Source: Fusobacterium sp. (lineage in GTDB: Bacteria; Cyanobacteriota; Vampirovibrionia; Gastranaerophilales; Gastranaerophilaceae). From it: a stretch of DNA of 64,000 nt. The notes under the pieces were generated by a model, which was not told the DNA's origin, made no database searches, and saw only the letters and a list, made by a program, of their open reading frames with translations. The position numbers and the translations under genes are program-made. The stretch is from positions 1 through 64,000 of the forward strand of contig JAMPIJ010000002.1 of the NCBI GenBank assembly GCA_023662905.1. Reading direction: 5' to 3'. This document shows positions 7,794 to 17,021 of this stretch, in pieces. The stretch's first letter is position 1; each line of letters starts with the position of its first letter.

Positions 7794-9587
7794 ATGGAAA
7801 AAGACAATTCAACATTACACGTGTTGAGACACTCAACATCACACATCATGGCACAAGCCGTTCAAAAGCTGTTCCCGAATGCAAAGTTGGCAATCGGACC
7901 GGCTACCGCAGACGGTTTTTACTACGATTTTGACTTAACAGACGGCCACGCTTTCACGGCTGATGACCTCGTTAAAATCGAAGAAGAAATGAAAAACATC
8001 GTTAAACAAAACTTAACGTTTGAAAAATACGAAGTTGAAGATGTTGATGCAAAGATCGCTGAATTCAAATCTCAAGGCGAAATTTACAAAGCAGAATTAC
8101 TTGAAGAACACAGAAACGACAAGCCGACCTTGTACTTAACCAAAGACAAAGACGGAAACGTATTGTTCAATGACTTGTGCGCAGGACCACACATCCCGAA
8201 CACAACATATATTAAACCAAACGCATTCAAACTTCTCAAAGTTGCAGGTGCTTACTGGCGCGGTAACGAAAAGAACAAAATGCTTCAAAGAATTTACGCA
8301 ACTGCTTACTGGAACAAAGAGGATTTACAAGCATACTTAACATTCCTTGAAGAAGCAGAAAAACGCGACCACAGAAAACTCGGCAGCCAGTTAGATCTTT
8401 TCTCAGTAAGAGAAGAACTCGGCGCAGGCCTTGTTTTATGGCACCCGAACCTTGGTATCGTTCGTGAAGAAATCGAAAACTACTGGAGATCTGAACACAG
8501 AAAACGTGATTACGTAATCGTTCACTCACCTCAAATTGCAAAATCAAAACTTTGGGAAATCTCAGGTCACATGGATCACTACCAAGAAAACATGTTCTTT
8601 GTAAAAAAAGACGAAGAGGGCGACGATCAATATGTAATCAAACCTATGAACTGTCCGTTCCACATCTTGATTTACCAATCAACAAGACACTCTTACCGTT
8701 CATTGCCACTTCGTATGGCAGAACTCGGAACAGTTTACAGAAAAGAAAAATCAGGTGCATTATCAGGTTTAACCCGTGTACAAGGCTTCACACAAGACGA
8801 TGCGCACATTTTCTGCACACCGGAACAATTGGTAGATGAAATCAATGATATTATTGATTTTGTTGCAGACACAATGGCTATGTTCAAAATGGATTTTGAA
8901 GTTGAACTTTCAACCCGTCCTGAAAGCTTTGTCGGCGAAATCGAAAACTGGAACAAAGCAGAAGCAGGCTTGAAAGAAGCTATGGAACGCCGCGGAATGA
9001 AATACGAAATCAACGAAGGTGACGGCGCATTCTACGGTCCGAAAATCGACTTTAAAGTTAAAGACGCAATCGGCAGAACATGGCAATGTGCAACCATTCA
9101 ATTAGACTTCAACTTACCAGCAAGATTTGATATTAAATATCAAGATAAAGACGGCCAGTTGAAAACTCCGTTGATGCTACACCGCGTAATTTTCGGATCT
9201 ATGGAACGTTTCCACGGAATCTTAATCGAACACTTTGCCGGCTGCTTCCCTACTTGGCTTGCACCGACACAAGTTTCAATTGTTCCTATCAGCAACGAAA
9301 AACACGCTGATTTCGCAGCAGAGGTTTACAAAAAAATGCGTGCAGCAGGAATCCGTGCGAAACTCGACGACCGTTCAGAAAGTATGAACTACAAAATCCG
9401 CGAAAGCTTGCAGGATAAGAAAGTTCCATACGTTTGCGTAATTGGCGACAAAGAAATCGAAACGAACTCAGTAGCAGTTCGCGCACGCGGAATCGGTCAG
9501 GTTGGAACATTCAAAGTTGATGACTTCGTAGACAAAATTGTTGATGAAATCAAAAACAGAAACCTTGAATCATTCGCAAAGGCATAA
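7794..9587 (+). CDS. thrS: Threonyl-tRNA synthetase, without TGS domain
   Basis: Charges tRNA-Thr with threonine. I start it at the ATG at 7794 because a strong GAGGAGGAAGG lies 7 nt upstream; the upstream in-frame start at 7758 has no such site. The resulting 597-aa protein begins directly in the editing domain (HSTSH motif at residues 12-16), so the N-terminal TGS domain of roughly 60 residues found in the E. coli type is missing. The catalytic core is complete: KPMNCPFHILIY, RMAELGTVYRKEKSGALSGLTRVQGF, and a C-terminal anticodon-binding domain ending in VAVRARG. It is a monocistronic unit ending in a terminator shared with nagZ. Confidence 0.96.
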   Translation: MEKDNSTLHVLRHSTSHIMAQAVQKLFPNAKLAIGPATADGFYYDFDLTDGHAFTADDLVKIEEEMKNIVKQNLTFEKYEVEDVDAKIAEFKSQGEIYKAELLEEHRNDKPTLYLTKDKDGNVLFNDLCAGPHIPNTTYIKPNAFKLLKVAGAYWRGNEKNKMLQRIYATAYWNKEDLQAYLTFLEEAEKRDHRKLGSQLDLFSVREELGAGLVLWHPNLGIVREEIENYWRSEHRKRDYVIVHSPQIAKSKLWEISGHMDHYQENMFFVKKDEEGDDQYVIKPMNCPFHILIYQSTRHSYRSLPLRMAELGTVYRKEKSGALSGLTRVQGFTQDDAHIFCTPEQLVDEINDIIDFVADTMAMFKMDFEVELSTRPESFVGEIENWNKAEAGLKEAMERRGMKYEINEGDGAFYGPKIDFKVKDAIGRTWQCATIQLDFNLPARFDIKYQDKDGQLKTPLMLHRVIFGSMERFHGILIEHFAGCFPTWLAPTQVSIVPISNEKHADFAAEVYKKMRAAGIRAKLDDRSESMNYKIRESLQDKKVPYVCVIGDKEIETNSVAVRARGIGQVGTFKVDDFVDKIVDEIKNRNLESFAKA

Positions 9588-9592
9588 CAAAT

Positions 9593-9627
9593 AAAAATCC
9601 CGTCTAATCAAAGACGGGATTTTTTTA
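9593..9627. terminator. Bidirectional terminator thrS / nagZ
   Basis: AATCCCGTCT and AGACGGGATT form the stem around a 6-nt loop, with T-runs in both directions. It overlaps the last codons of nagZ. Confidence 0.88.
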
Positions 9628-10573
9628 ATTCAATTATTTTATTAAAAGAGTCATTTATTTTATCACGAAGTTCTGCGTCATTTCTAGCCATTTCCGCGAT
9701 TTTTTCGATTGTTTCGATGATATCAGGCGTTGAATTTCGATAGATAAACATATTTAATCCAGCTTTAATGCCTTTCACGCAGGCTTCAAGCGGTGTAAAC
9801 TGTTCTGCCACGCCTTTCATTATCATATCATCCGAAATAGCAACACCTTTAAAACCAAGTTTTTCGCGTAAATAACGTAGTGCATTGTCACTCATTGATG
9901 TCGGAATCACATCTTTATCAAAGCAAGTACAGTGAAGATGCGCAACCATAACCATATCAATTCCGCCTAAAATCGCAGATTTGAATGGTGCGATATGCAA
10001 ACGCTCCATCTCATCCAGCGGAATATCAATTTTAGGAAGTCCCAAATGACTGTCAACATTGGCGTCCCCATGCCCTGGGAAGTGTTTAACGCAAGGGATA
10101 ATCCCGTTTTGTTCGTATGTACGCGAAACAATTTTCTCTGCCTCAATAACCTCACCTGTTTTATCAGAAAACGCACGTTCACCAATAATCGGGTTCTGCG
10201 AATTTGTGTTAACATCAATGCACGGTGCAAAGTTCAAATTCATACCATAAGAACAAAGCTCTTGCGCGATTTGTTCTGTTTGTTCTTTCAGAATTCCTTT
10301 CTCAAAAGCATAACGCGCAGACAAATATTTCTTACCGCCATGAATATTCTCGGTGCGCTCAACTCTACCGCCCTCTTGATCAATTGAAAGAAACGGCGGA
10401 ATAAGCGCCAATTTACGACACTCATCTGTGACATTTTTAATCTGTTCGGGAGACAAGATATCTTTTGTAAAGAAAATTATTCCGCCAAGGCCAGAGCGCA
10501 GCGCCTCTTCATACCCACCGCCCTCTGTGCCAAGAATAAACATCTGGTAAACTTTTTCGCGCAACTCACTCAT
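9608..10573 (-). CDS. nagZ: Beta-N-acetylhexosaminidase (GH3, NagZ-like)
   Basis: Removes N-acetylglucosamine from muropeptides or related glycans during peptidoglycan recycling. It is 321 aa, the usual NagZ size. GH3 landmarks are SIDQEGGRVER near residue 62, KHFPGHGDANVDSH near 165 (the His/Asp loop typical of NagZ) and AISDDMIMKG near 245 (nucleophile Asp). No signal peptide is seen, which fits a cytoplasmic enzyme. The ATG overlaps the stop of the upstream unknown gene, so translation is probably coupled. It is the last gene of a leftward operon that starts at ribD. A secreted hexosaminidase role is less likely given the lack of a signal. Confidence 0.93.
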   Translation of the reverse strand: MSELREKVYQMFILGTEGGGYEEALRSGLGGIIFFTKDILSPEQIKNVTDECRKLALIPPFLSIDQEGGRVERTENIHGGKKYLSARYAFEKGILKEQTEQIAQELCSYGMNLNFAPCIDVNTNSQNPIIGERAFSDKTGEVIEAEKIVSRTYEQNGIIPCVKHFPGHGDANVDSHLGLPKIDIPLDEMERLHIAPFKSAILGGIDMVMVAHLHCTCFDKDVIPTSMSDNALRYLREKLGFKGVAISDDMIMKGVAEQFTPLEACVKGIKAGLNMFIYRNSTPDIIETIEKIAEMARNDAELRDKINDSFNKIIELKKSRL

Positions 10574-11151
10574 TACTTCACCTTTGAATAATATTCAATC
10601 ATTGGTTTAAAGTTGCCTGATTCAATAACGTTTTCAATTTGAGATAATAATTCTGCTTCATTTTCAACGGATTTTACGCCCTCAGGAAGCTTCAAGTCGT
10701 CAGCCTTACTAACCTTAATAAAGCCTTCGTTAAGTTTTAAGAATGCTTCATAATCATCCAAAATTGAACTATAAATTTCAGGGATTTCAAAATTTTGGCC
10801 TACATAGTACTTCATATCTTTCTTGAATTGTTCAAGATAATTTCTTACAAACTCAACTTCCTGAACATTTTCCGCCTCGTCATATTCACCGCCAAAGCAA
10901 ATATTATTTAAAATAAGTTTTTCAGGATAGTTTTTAGCTATATCAGCCCATAACACGCACGCCGCATAAAAACCGATGTTACGCTCAATAAGACGCCAAA
11001 GTTTGCCAGAATACGCCTTAAACTGTTGTTTTTTCTGCGCAAATTGGTACATGTTCAAATTATAATAAAAGCTTTCAACGTCACGTGAAATCAATGACAA
11101 ATGTATAGTAAAACCGGGGTCAAATTCTATCCCCTCATCAAAATTAATCAT
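10573..11151 (-). CDS. Unknown protein, 192 aa
   Basis: I do not recognise a family. The protein is soluble and mostly helical, with many aromatic residues in the first third (FYYNLNMYQF, LWRLIERNIGFYAACVLWADIAKNYPE) and an acidic C-terminal half. It starts at an ATG preceded by AAGGAGA. It sits between pabA (20 nt upstream) and nagZ (overlapping by one base) in the same operon. Nothing in the sequence ties it to folate or cell-wall work beyond this position. Confidence 0.85.
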   Translation of the reverse strand: MINFDEGIEFDPGFTIHLSLISRDVESFYYNLNMYQFAQKKQQFKAYSGKLWRLIERNIGFYAACVLWADIAKNYPEKLILNNICFGGEYDEAENVQEVEFVRNYLEQFKKDMKYYVGQNFEIPEIYSSILDDYEAFLKLNEGFIKVSKADDLKLPEGVKSVENEAELLSQIENVIESGNFKPMIEYYSKVK

Positions 11152-11171
11152 GCTTAAATCTCCTTATTCGC

Positions 11172-11720
11172 CTACATTGTAGCATGGATGAAGTTACCGA
11201 GCAACTCCAACCCGCCCTCGGTTAAAATGGCTTCTGGGTGAAACTGCACGCCATAAATAGGCAATTTTCGATGTTTTAACGCCATTATAACATTATCAGT
11301 CTGCGCAATAACCTCAAGGGATTCAGGCAGATTGCTTACAACTAGCGAATGATAGCGCGTTGCGTTAAACCCTTGCGGCAAGCCGGCAAATAACGGTTCG
11401 CCGTCCTTATAAAAGACCTTTGAAACCTTACCATGCATAGGTTCTTTTGCCTTGATTATTTCAGCCCCAAAGAATTTTGCAATACATTGATGCCCTAAAC
11501 AAACACCTAAAATCGGTTTTTCGCTATAATATTTTTTCAACACGGCCATAGAAAGTCCCGAATTATCAGGATTGCCAGCCCCGGGAGAAATAACAATTCT
11601 TTGAAAATCCACATCGGGCAAATGTTCATCGTTTTTCACAACAATTGGATTTTGACCGAGGATTTTAAAATATTGTACGAGATTATAAGTAAAAGAATCG
11701 TAATTATCTATAATAAGCAT
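11172..11720 (-). CDS. pabA: Aminodeoxychorismate/anthranilate synthase, glutamine amidotransferase subunit
   Basis: Releases ammonia from glutamine for its chorismate-using partner. It is a class I glutamine amidotransferase of 182 aa with all three catalytic elements visible: GVCLGHQ (Cys near residue 79) and FHPEA near 163 (His and Glu). Its start overlaps the end of the pabBC gene by 13 nt, so the two are translated together. Because that partner carries an aminodeoxychorismate lyase domain, the folate (p-aminobenzoate) role is preferred over tryptophan. Such subunits can serve both pathways. Confidence 0.92.
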   Translation of the reverse strand: MLIIDNYDSFTYNLVQYFKILGQNPIVVKNDEHLPDVDFQRIVISPGAGNPDNSGLSMAVLKKYYSEKPILGVCLGHQCIAKFFGAEIIKAKEPMHGKVSKVFYKDGEPLFAGLPQGFNATRYHSLVVSNLPESLEVIAQTDNVIMALKHRKLPIYGVQFHPEAILTEGGLELLGNFIHATM

Positions 11721-13282
11721 ACTTTCACCATCCCTCTCACGGAATTACAGCAGTAAATCGCCTCAGCATTCAATAAATCTTCTTTATAAAGCACCTTTTC
11801 TTCACTATTCAGTAACTGTCTATAAATTCCATTTAATAACCCGCATTTAATAGGAGGGGTATAGAATTTGCCGTTTTTTTCAATAATAACGTTGCTTCTG
11901 GCACCCTCTGTCAATTCACCACGCTCGTTGAAATAAATCTCATCAAAGACATCATTCTTAATTTTGTACCACGGACGAAAATCTGTTTTTATCCGTAAAT
12001 ATGGATTACTGCTGTCAGTGGTAGTTTCAGCAATACGAATATTAACATTTTCAACTGGTTTAAGCGGCAAATGCCGTACAATATATTCACCATTTAGTGA
12101 CGTTATGCGCAAAATTTCATTATCTGATTCAGGTTTTGCAAGCCACCCTATGCGTTCACGATGTTCTTTTTCAAAGAGGATTTTGCCAGCAACAACAGCC
12201 ATTGTTTCAACTTGACCCAACGGACGTTTTAGAAACGCTGATTTTAATAACGCTTCTTCCCACTCCTCCTCTGCCGCGGAATCCCAAACTATCGCACCGC
12301 CTGTATGACAAATATAATGAGCGGCGCCGGCTTTTTTTTGCAAAATTCTAATCGGCACACTAAATTCTACAAAATCACTGTGAATCAAACCGATTGCGCC
12401 ACAGTAGATACCGCGTTCACATTCCTCAACCTCATCAATCACGCGCATTGTAGACACTTTCGGAGCGCCGGTAATTGAGCCGCAAGGAAAAATCGCCTCA
12501 AAAATATCACAGATAGTCGTGCCGTATGCCAGTTCTGCAGAAACCTCAGACGTCATCTGATGAAGAGTTTTATGAGTTTCAATTTCAAAAAGCTTATCAA
12601 CCCGAACTGTTCCAGTTTTTGCGATTCTACCTAAATCGTTACGCAACAAATCAACAATCATCACATTTTCAGCGCGATTTTTCTCATCATTTTGCAAAAA
12701 TTTCTTATTTTCTTCATCTTCTTGCGGTGTTTCGCCCCGCTTTACCGTGCCTTTCATAGGCTTTGTGAAAATGCAGCCGTTCTGAACTCTGAAAAACAAT
12801 TCAGGCGAAAACGATAAAACTTCCTCAAAATCGTTTTTAATATAAGCGTTATAAGGTGTCTTTTGCGAAGCCAGAAGCGAATTAAATAACTCCAACCCCT
12901 CACAGGATGTCCAGACAGCGTTCGGAATTGTGTAATTCACTTCATAAGTGTTACCAAGCGAAATCTGCTCTTTTATGTAATCTATTTTTTCAAAATATTG
13001 CTCCTTAGCAATTTGAGGATATAAAACAGTTTTACAATCTTGTTGCCCGGTTTGAGTAAAGGTTCGAAATTCTTTATAAACCTCGAAATATAATAGAGGC
13101 GATCCGCTAACCATATCAGATTTTTGAAAAAATTTATAAGCTTCATATTTAATATAACCGACAATGTAGTATTTAGCGCGAAGTTCCTCTATACGCTCAA
13201 GCGCCTTGAAAAACGAGGTTCTATCAAACGCCGAAATTATTTCAACCAGATTTTCAAACAATTTGTCGGAATATATTAACAA
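11708..13282 (-). CDS. pabB: Aminodeoxychorismate synthase component I fused to aminodeoxychorismate lyase (PabBC)
   Basis: A bifunctional folate enzyme that turns chorismate into p-aminobenzoate with PabA. Residues about 60-345 are the chorismate-binding domain (TKPMKGTVKRG, FPCGSITGAPKVSTMRVI, ECERGIYCGAIGLI). Residues about 350-524 look like a class IV PLP fold. RIKTDFRPWYK matches the usual KTT..R..Y lysine site, followed by ELTEGARSNVIIEKNGKFYTP and CGLLNGIYRQ. Both halves are short: the N-terminal non-catalytic part of PabB and the first lobe of PabC are trimmed. The fusion is known in many bacteria. The gene lies 32 nt downstream of the MEMO/AMMECR1-like gene in the ribD operon. Confidence 0.92.
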   Translation of the reverse strand: MLIYSDKLFENLVEIISAFDRTSFFKALERIEELRAKYYIVGYIKYEAYKFFQKSDMVSGSPLLYFEVYKEFRTFTQTGQQDCKTVLYPQIAKEQYFEKIDYIKEQISLGNTYEVNYTIPNAVWTSCEGLELFNSLLASQKTPYNAYIKNDFEEVLSFSPELFFRVQNGCIFTKPMKGTVKRGETPQEDEENKKFLQNDEKNRAENVMIVDLLRNDLGRIAKTGTVRVDKLFEIETHKTLHQMTSEVSAELAYGTTICDIFEAIFPCGSITGAPKVSTMRVIDEVEECERGIYCGAIGLIHSDFVEFSVPIRILQKKAGAAHYICHTGGAIVWDSAAEEEWEEALLKSAFLKRPLGQVETMAVVAGKILFEKEHRERIGWLAKPESDNEILRITSLNGEYIVRHLPLKPVENVNIRIAETTTDSSNPYLRIKTDFRPWYKIKNDVFDEIYFNERGELTEGARSNVIIEKNGKFYTPPIKCGLLNGIYRQLLNSEEKVLYKEDLLNAEAIYCCNSVRGMVKVCLL

Positions 13283-13314
13283 AGCACATCTCCCGACGTC
13301 AGATTAACATAAAA

Positions 13315-14199
13315 TCAGACTTCTATCAACACGGAGTCCATAATGTCATCACACAGAAGCGTCACCGAGATTTTCAGCCTGTCAAAATCCTCAGGTTTAA
13401 CCGGGGCAAACCTGTTATCCGAAAACGCAGCGCCGAATGTTCGTTTAACGAGCGCTTTAAAGAGTGGTTCGGGCGTTTTATAAGAGCCGCTTACTCCGCA
13501 AACGTAGCCGTCTTTTTCGAGAGTCACGAAAACCTTAAACTCCTGATTAAATACCTCGGGAAAATTAAAACATTCAGAACAGGCAATATGCAGGCTATTG
13601 CGCAGATTAAACCTGACGAAACGGCTGATTTCGTCTGAATAATATTGTTTAATATACTCGCATTTAGAGCCGGAATACAGCGCCCACGCGCCATAACCGA
13701 CAGTAGAAGCGGCATTTGTTGAGAATTCAGCAGAATTGGCAACTCCAAGGCGAATAAACGAATATCGTTTTTCAGAAGCATACCTCAATAGTGCCGGTAA
13801 AACCTCAAACGCAGAAAATTGTTCAAAAGTAACATCTGTAATCTTGTTATCCTCGATATTCATCGCAGTATACGAATCAAGCCTGCATGCGTCATTATAA
13901 TTAAACCCGCGGCTTAAATCACTAAAAAATATGTATGCAGTATCATCATAAAAATTCCCATCAAATTCGACAATTTCTCTATCATTAAAATGAATTTCAT
14001 TCGTAGGAGAATACACTGCAAGTTTTTTCAAATTCTTATCGAGCATCTTGTAGGCATATTCACTTATTTGGGTACAAAATTCATTATCACCATTTGGCAA
14101 AATCAGAATTTTAGTAACAAAAGATACGTCACCGATTGGTGACGTATCGGGTGTACAATTGAAACGATAGAAAGAATCAGATACTGAAAAGGTAAACAT
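13315..14199 (-). CDS. Degenerate MEMO plus AMMECR1 domain protein
   Basis: A 294-aa protein whose ends match two families often found together. Near residue 90, FFSDLSRGFNYNDACRLD lines up with the SSDLSHY....A..LD segment of MEMO. Residues about 225-290 (FVTLEKDGYVCGVSGSY, GAAFSDNRFAPV, LKISVTLL) match the core of AMMECR1. The MEMO half seems reduced: I see no PHAGY..SG motif, and the His of SDLSH is Arg. The AMMECR1 half stops right after the VSVL strand. In other bacteria these two domains occur with a radical SAM enzyme (AmmeMemoRadiSam), which is not in this window. Function unknown. It is in an operon with ribD and pabBC. Confidence 0.65.
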   Translation of the reverse strand: MFTFSVSDSFYRFNCTPDTSPIGDVSFVTKILILPNGDNEFCTQISEYAYKMLDKNLKKLAVYSPTNEIHFNDREIVEFDGNFYDDTAYIFFSDLSRGFNYNDACRLDSYTAMNIEDNKITDVTFEQFSAFEVLPALLRYASEKRYSFIRLGVANSAEFSTNAASTVGYGAWALYSGSKCEYIKQYYSDEISRFVRFNLRNSLHIACSECFNFPEVFNQEFKVFVTLEKDGYVCGVSGSYKTPEPLFKALVKRTFGAAFSDNRFAPVKPEDFDRLKISVTLLCDDIMDSVLIEV

Positions 14200-14249
14200 A
14201 TTCTGATTATAAATTCGAGCAGATGCAAAAAAATCAGAAAAAAGTCTAA

Positions 14250-15284
14250 TTATTTTCTATGCAGGATTAATAGAATATCGGGCAGGAATTTTACGACATC
14301 AGAGATTGTGAAAACTTCGGATTCACTTATGTCAAACACTGTTCTATAATCAAATGATGATTTTGCACTATTATCGCCAACGATCTTCGGCGCTATAAAA
14401 TTATAAATTTTATCTGCATAAGGAAGAAATGCACCGTTCAAGCGGCCGCCGCTTTCAACTAGAACGCTCATTATTTCAAGATTATAAAGCTCTTTAAGTA
14501 TAAATTCTATATCAAGCCCGCCCTCTTTTACCGGAGATTTTATGAATTTCACATTACTTTTGTCACTCTTAGGTGTCAGTTTTTCATCATAAAACACCAA
14601 AATTTCACCTTGTTGATAAATAGTAGAGGTCAAATCAGTGATCAAATTTCGGTCAAGAATAACTTTTTTAGCGTGAAGCATTGTCGGGTTATCAGAATTT
14701 ACGGTGACAGAAGACGTTAATATCGCGTCGTATTTTTCGCGTATATTTCGGACTTCCATTCGCGCCCTCTCAGACGTAATCCATTTTGAAGATCCATTGG
14801 AAGTTGCGATTTTGCCATCAAGCGTCGTTGCCGTCTTTATCGACACAAAAGTTCTACGCTCTTTTTGATTTACAATAAAAACCTCGTTGAGTTTGCGGCA
14901 TTCGTCCTCCATTACGCCCTCAACGACCTCAATTCCGGCCGCACGGAGTTTGGAAACCCCATCAACTTTCGGGTTTGGATCGCGCATGCCAATAACAACT
15001 GTTTTCAGCCCGTGTTCGATAATCAAATCCGTACACGGCGGAGTTTTACCGAAATGTGAACACGGTTCAAGATTAACATATAGAGTTCCGCCCTTAGCGT
15101 CACCAACATTGAGTTTCAAAAGAGCGTCGCGCTCGGCATGATTTTCGCCGTATTTGGCATGATAACCGGTTGAAATAACTTCACCATTCTTATCTAAAAC
15201 CACGCAGCCAACAAGCGGGTTAGGCGAAACTTTACCGCGTCCTTTCATTGCTAACTCTAAACAGATGTTCATATATCTTTGCAT
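14250..15284 (-). CDS. ribD: Riboflavin biosynthesis deaminase/reductase RibD
   Basis: Carries out two consecutive riboflavin steps: deamination of the pyrimidine intermediate, then reduction of its ribose side chain. It is 344 aa with the expected order of domains. The N-terminal deaminase has HAERDAL near residue 46 and PCSHFGKTPPCTDLI near 73 (zinc ligands). The C-terminal reductase has TLDGKIATSNGSSKWIT and VESGGRLNGAFL. No other rib genes are nearby, so the pathway is split up in this genome. It is the first gene of the leftward operon. The only odd point is the distance from the rest of the pathway. Confidence 0.95.
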   Translation of the reverse strand: MQRYMNICLELAMKGRGKVSPNPLVGCVVLDKNGEVISTGYHAKYGENHAERDALLKLNVGDAKGGTLYVNLEPCSHFGKTPPCTDLIIEHGLKTVVIGMRDPNPKVDGVSKLRAAGIEVVEGVMEDECRKLNEVFIVNQKERRTFVSIKTATTLDGKIATSNGSSKWITSERARMEVRNIREKYDAILTSSVTVNSDNPTMLHAKKVILDRNLITDLTSTIYQQGEILVFYDEKLTPKSDKSNVKFIKSPVKEGGLDIEFILKELYNLEIMSVLVESGGRLNGAFLPYADKIYNFIAPKIVGDNSAKSSFDYRTVFDISESEVFTISDVVKFLPDILLILHRK

Positions 15285-15346
15285 AATTGAATTCTAACAC
15301 TAACAGTGATATTATTGCAAATGTTGTTTATAAAAAGGAGAGATAT

Positions 15347-16003
15347 ATGGATATTAGATACTTAGGCCATAGCGCATTTGAATTTTCACACAATGACAAA
15401 CAGGTTCTTGTTGACCCGTATTTTACAAATGATAACTACAACTGGCGCGAACGCAATATTACAGATATTTTGTTAACCCACGCACACTATGACCACCTTG
15501 GTCAAGCCATTGAAATTGCCAAAGAAAAAGGTGCAACAATCACAGCTGTAGCCGAACTAGCCGGATATTGTCAAGAACAAGGCTGCAAAATTAATGCAGT
15601 GAACCTCGGCGGAAGAGTCACTTATGAGTGGGGAAGTGCCATTTTCTTACCGGCGTTCCACTCAAGTTCGCTTCCTGATGGACGCTATGCAGGTCATGCT
15701 GCCGCAATCCTTTTTGATATAGATTCAGTAAGAATTTATCACGCCGGCGACACATGCTTACACGAGGGAATGAAAACTGTTAAAGAACTTTATCGTCCTC
15801 AAGTTGCAATGCTTCCTATCGGCGGTACATTCACGATGGACGCTGAACATGCCGCAATCGCTGCTCAATGGATCGGTGCGCAAAGAGTTATTCCGATGCA
15901 CTTCAACACATTCCCTGAAATTCAGGCTGATTTAGACCGTTTTGCGATGTTATTACAAAACAACAACTCAATGCTTTTTGCACTAGACCCAAATAAACCA
16001 TAG
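15347..16003 (+). CDS. Metal-dependent hydrolase, UPF0173 / UlaG-like beta-lactamase fold
   Basis: A 218-aa metallo-beta-lactamase-fold hydrolase. Metal ligands are visible in THAHYDHLG near residue 45, HAGDTCLHEGM near 128, and the His of RVIPMHFN near the C-terminus. The start is the ATG at 15347 with AAAGGAGA upstream; the upstream TTG at 15287 lacks a ribosome site. Members of this family (UPF0173) are widespread and mostly lack a known substrate. It is divergent from ribD, with gshB 55 nt downstream. Confidence 0.88.
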   Translation: MDIRYLGHSAFEFSHNDKQVLVDPYFTNDNYNWRERNITDILLTHAHYDHLGQAIEIAKEKGATITAVAELAGYCQEQGCKINAVNLGGRVTYEWGSAIFLPAFHSSSLPDGRYAGHAAAILFDIDSVRIYHAGDTCLHEGMKTVKELYRPQVAMLPIGGTFTMDAEHAAIAAQWIGAQRVIPMHFNTFPEIQADLDRFAMLLQNNNSMLFALDPNKP

Positions 16004-16058
16004 GGCTATTGCAGAAAATTAATTTTTAATCTTTTATGTATTTGAAAAGAGGAAAAAT

Positions 16059-17021
16059 ATGAGAGTTTTATTTATCATCGACAGAATTGAGTTGAAATAT
16101 TTTGAGTTCAACGATTTAGTTACAAATTTCTGGTTTATAAAAGGGCTACTGGAAAAAGGCGCAAGCGTAGATATCGCAACGATTGACAACCTCGGACTTG
16201 ATAACGGCACAGCTTATTCAAACAGCAGAAAAAGTTACCTGAAAGACGGAAACATTTTCTATGAGAAAGAAATGTCACAGCAGGAAATCGAAAGCTACGA
16301 CCTTGTTATGTTCCGCCCTGACCCGCCGGTGGATTTGGACTATATCAACGCAACTTACGTATTCGATTTTGTCGATGAAACTAAAACTCGCGTGATAAAT
16401 TCGCCGCGTGCTATCAGAAACTTTAACGAAAAGCTTCATACTGTTAAATTCAAGCACCTCATGCCTGAAAACATTGTGACGAATTCAAAGACGGATATTC
16501 TGACGTTTTTAGAAAAACACGAACATCTTGTTTTGAAACCGCTTAACTCTTGTTTTGGTCAGGGCGTAATGCTTTTGAACAAAGGCGATGCGAACACTAC
16601 AGCAATTATCAACACAATGACCGCTAACGGAACCCGTATGATTATGGTTCAAAAATACATCGAAAAAGCGAAGCTTGGCGACAAGCGCGTACTTTTCTTA
16701 GGTGGCGAAGTGCTTGACTACGCAATCCAAAAACTTCCGGGGGAAAATGATTTTAAATTCAACGACCACTGCGACAAAAATATTATCCGAGCTGAAGTCA
16801 CTGCGGAAGAAAAAGAAGCGTTCAAACCTGTTGCACAGGCGCTTAATGAAATGGGGCTTTCAATGGTTGGATTAGATGTTATCGACGGCAAAATCATCGA
16901 AATTAACGTCACAAGCCCGTGTTATTTTATAAAAGAAATCAACCAGCATTTCGGGATACACCTTGAAGAAACACTGGTTGATTACCTAATGAATTCTAGC
17001 CGAGTTCTGACGCTTTCTTAG
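16059..17021 (+). CDS. gshB: Glutathione synthase-like ATP-grasp enzyme
   Basis: Likely adds glycine to gamma-glutamylcysteine using ATP. At 320 aa it has normal GshB length. The order fits the family: N-terminal domain with MFRPDPPVDLDYINATY near residue 85, then ATP-grasp with HLVLKPLNSCFGQGV near 165 and GDKRVLFLGGEVL, and the metal site IEINVTSPC near 285. AGAGGAAAAAT precedes the ATG. No glutamate-cysteine ligase is in the window, so glutathione synthesis is not proven and a related ligase activity is possible. The 3' end overlaps the convergent proC by 26 bp. Confidence 0.88.
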   Translation: MRVLFIIDRIELKYFEFNDLVTNFWFIKGLLEKGASVDIATIDNLGLDNGTAYSNSRKSYLKDGNIFYEKEMSQQEIESYDLVMFRPDPPVDLDYINATYVFDFVDETKTRVINSPRAIRNFNEKLHTVKFKHLMPENIVTNSKTDILTFLEKHEHLVLKPLNSCFGQGVMLLNKGDANTTAIINTMTANGTRMIMVQKYIEKAKLGDKRVLFLGGEVLDYAIQKLPGENDFKFNDHCDKNIIRAEVTAEEKEAFKPVAQALNEMGLSMVGLDVIDGKIIEINVTSPCYFIKEINQHFGIHLEETLVDYLMNSSRVLTLS

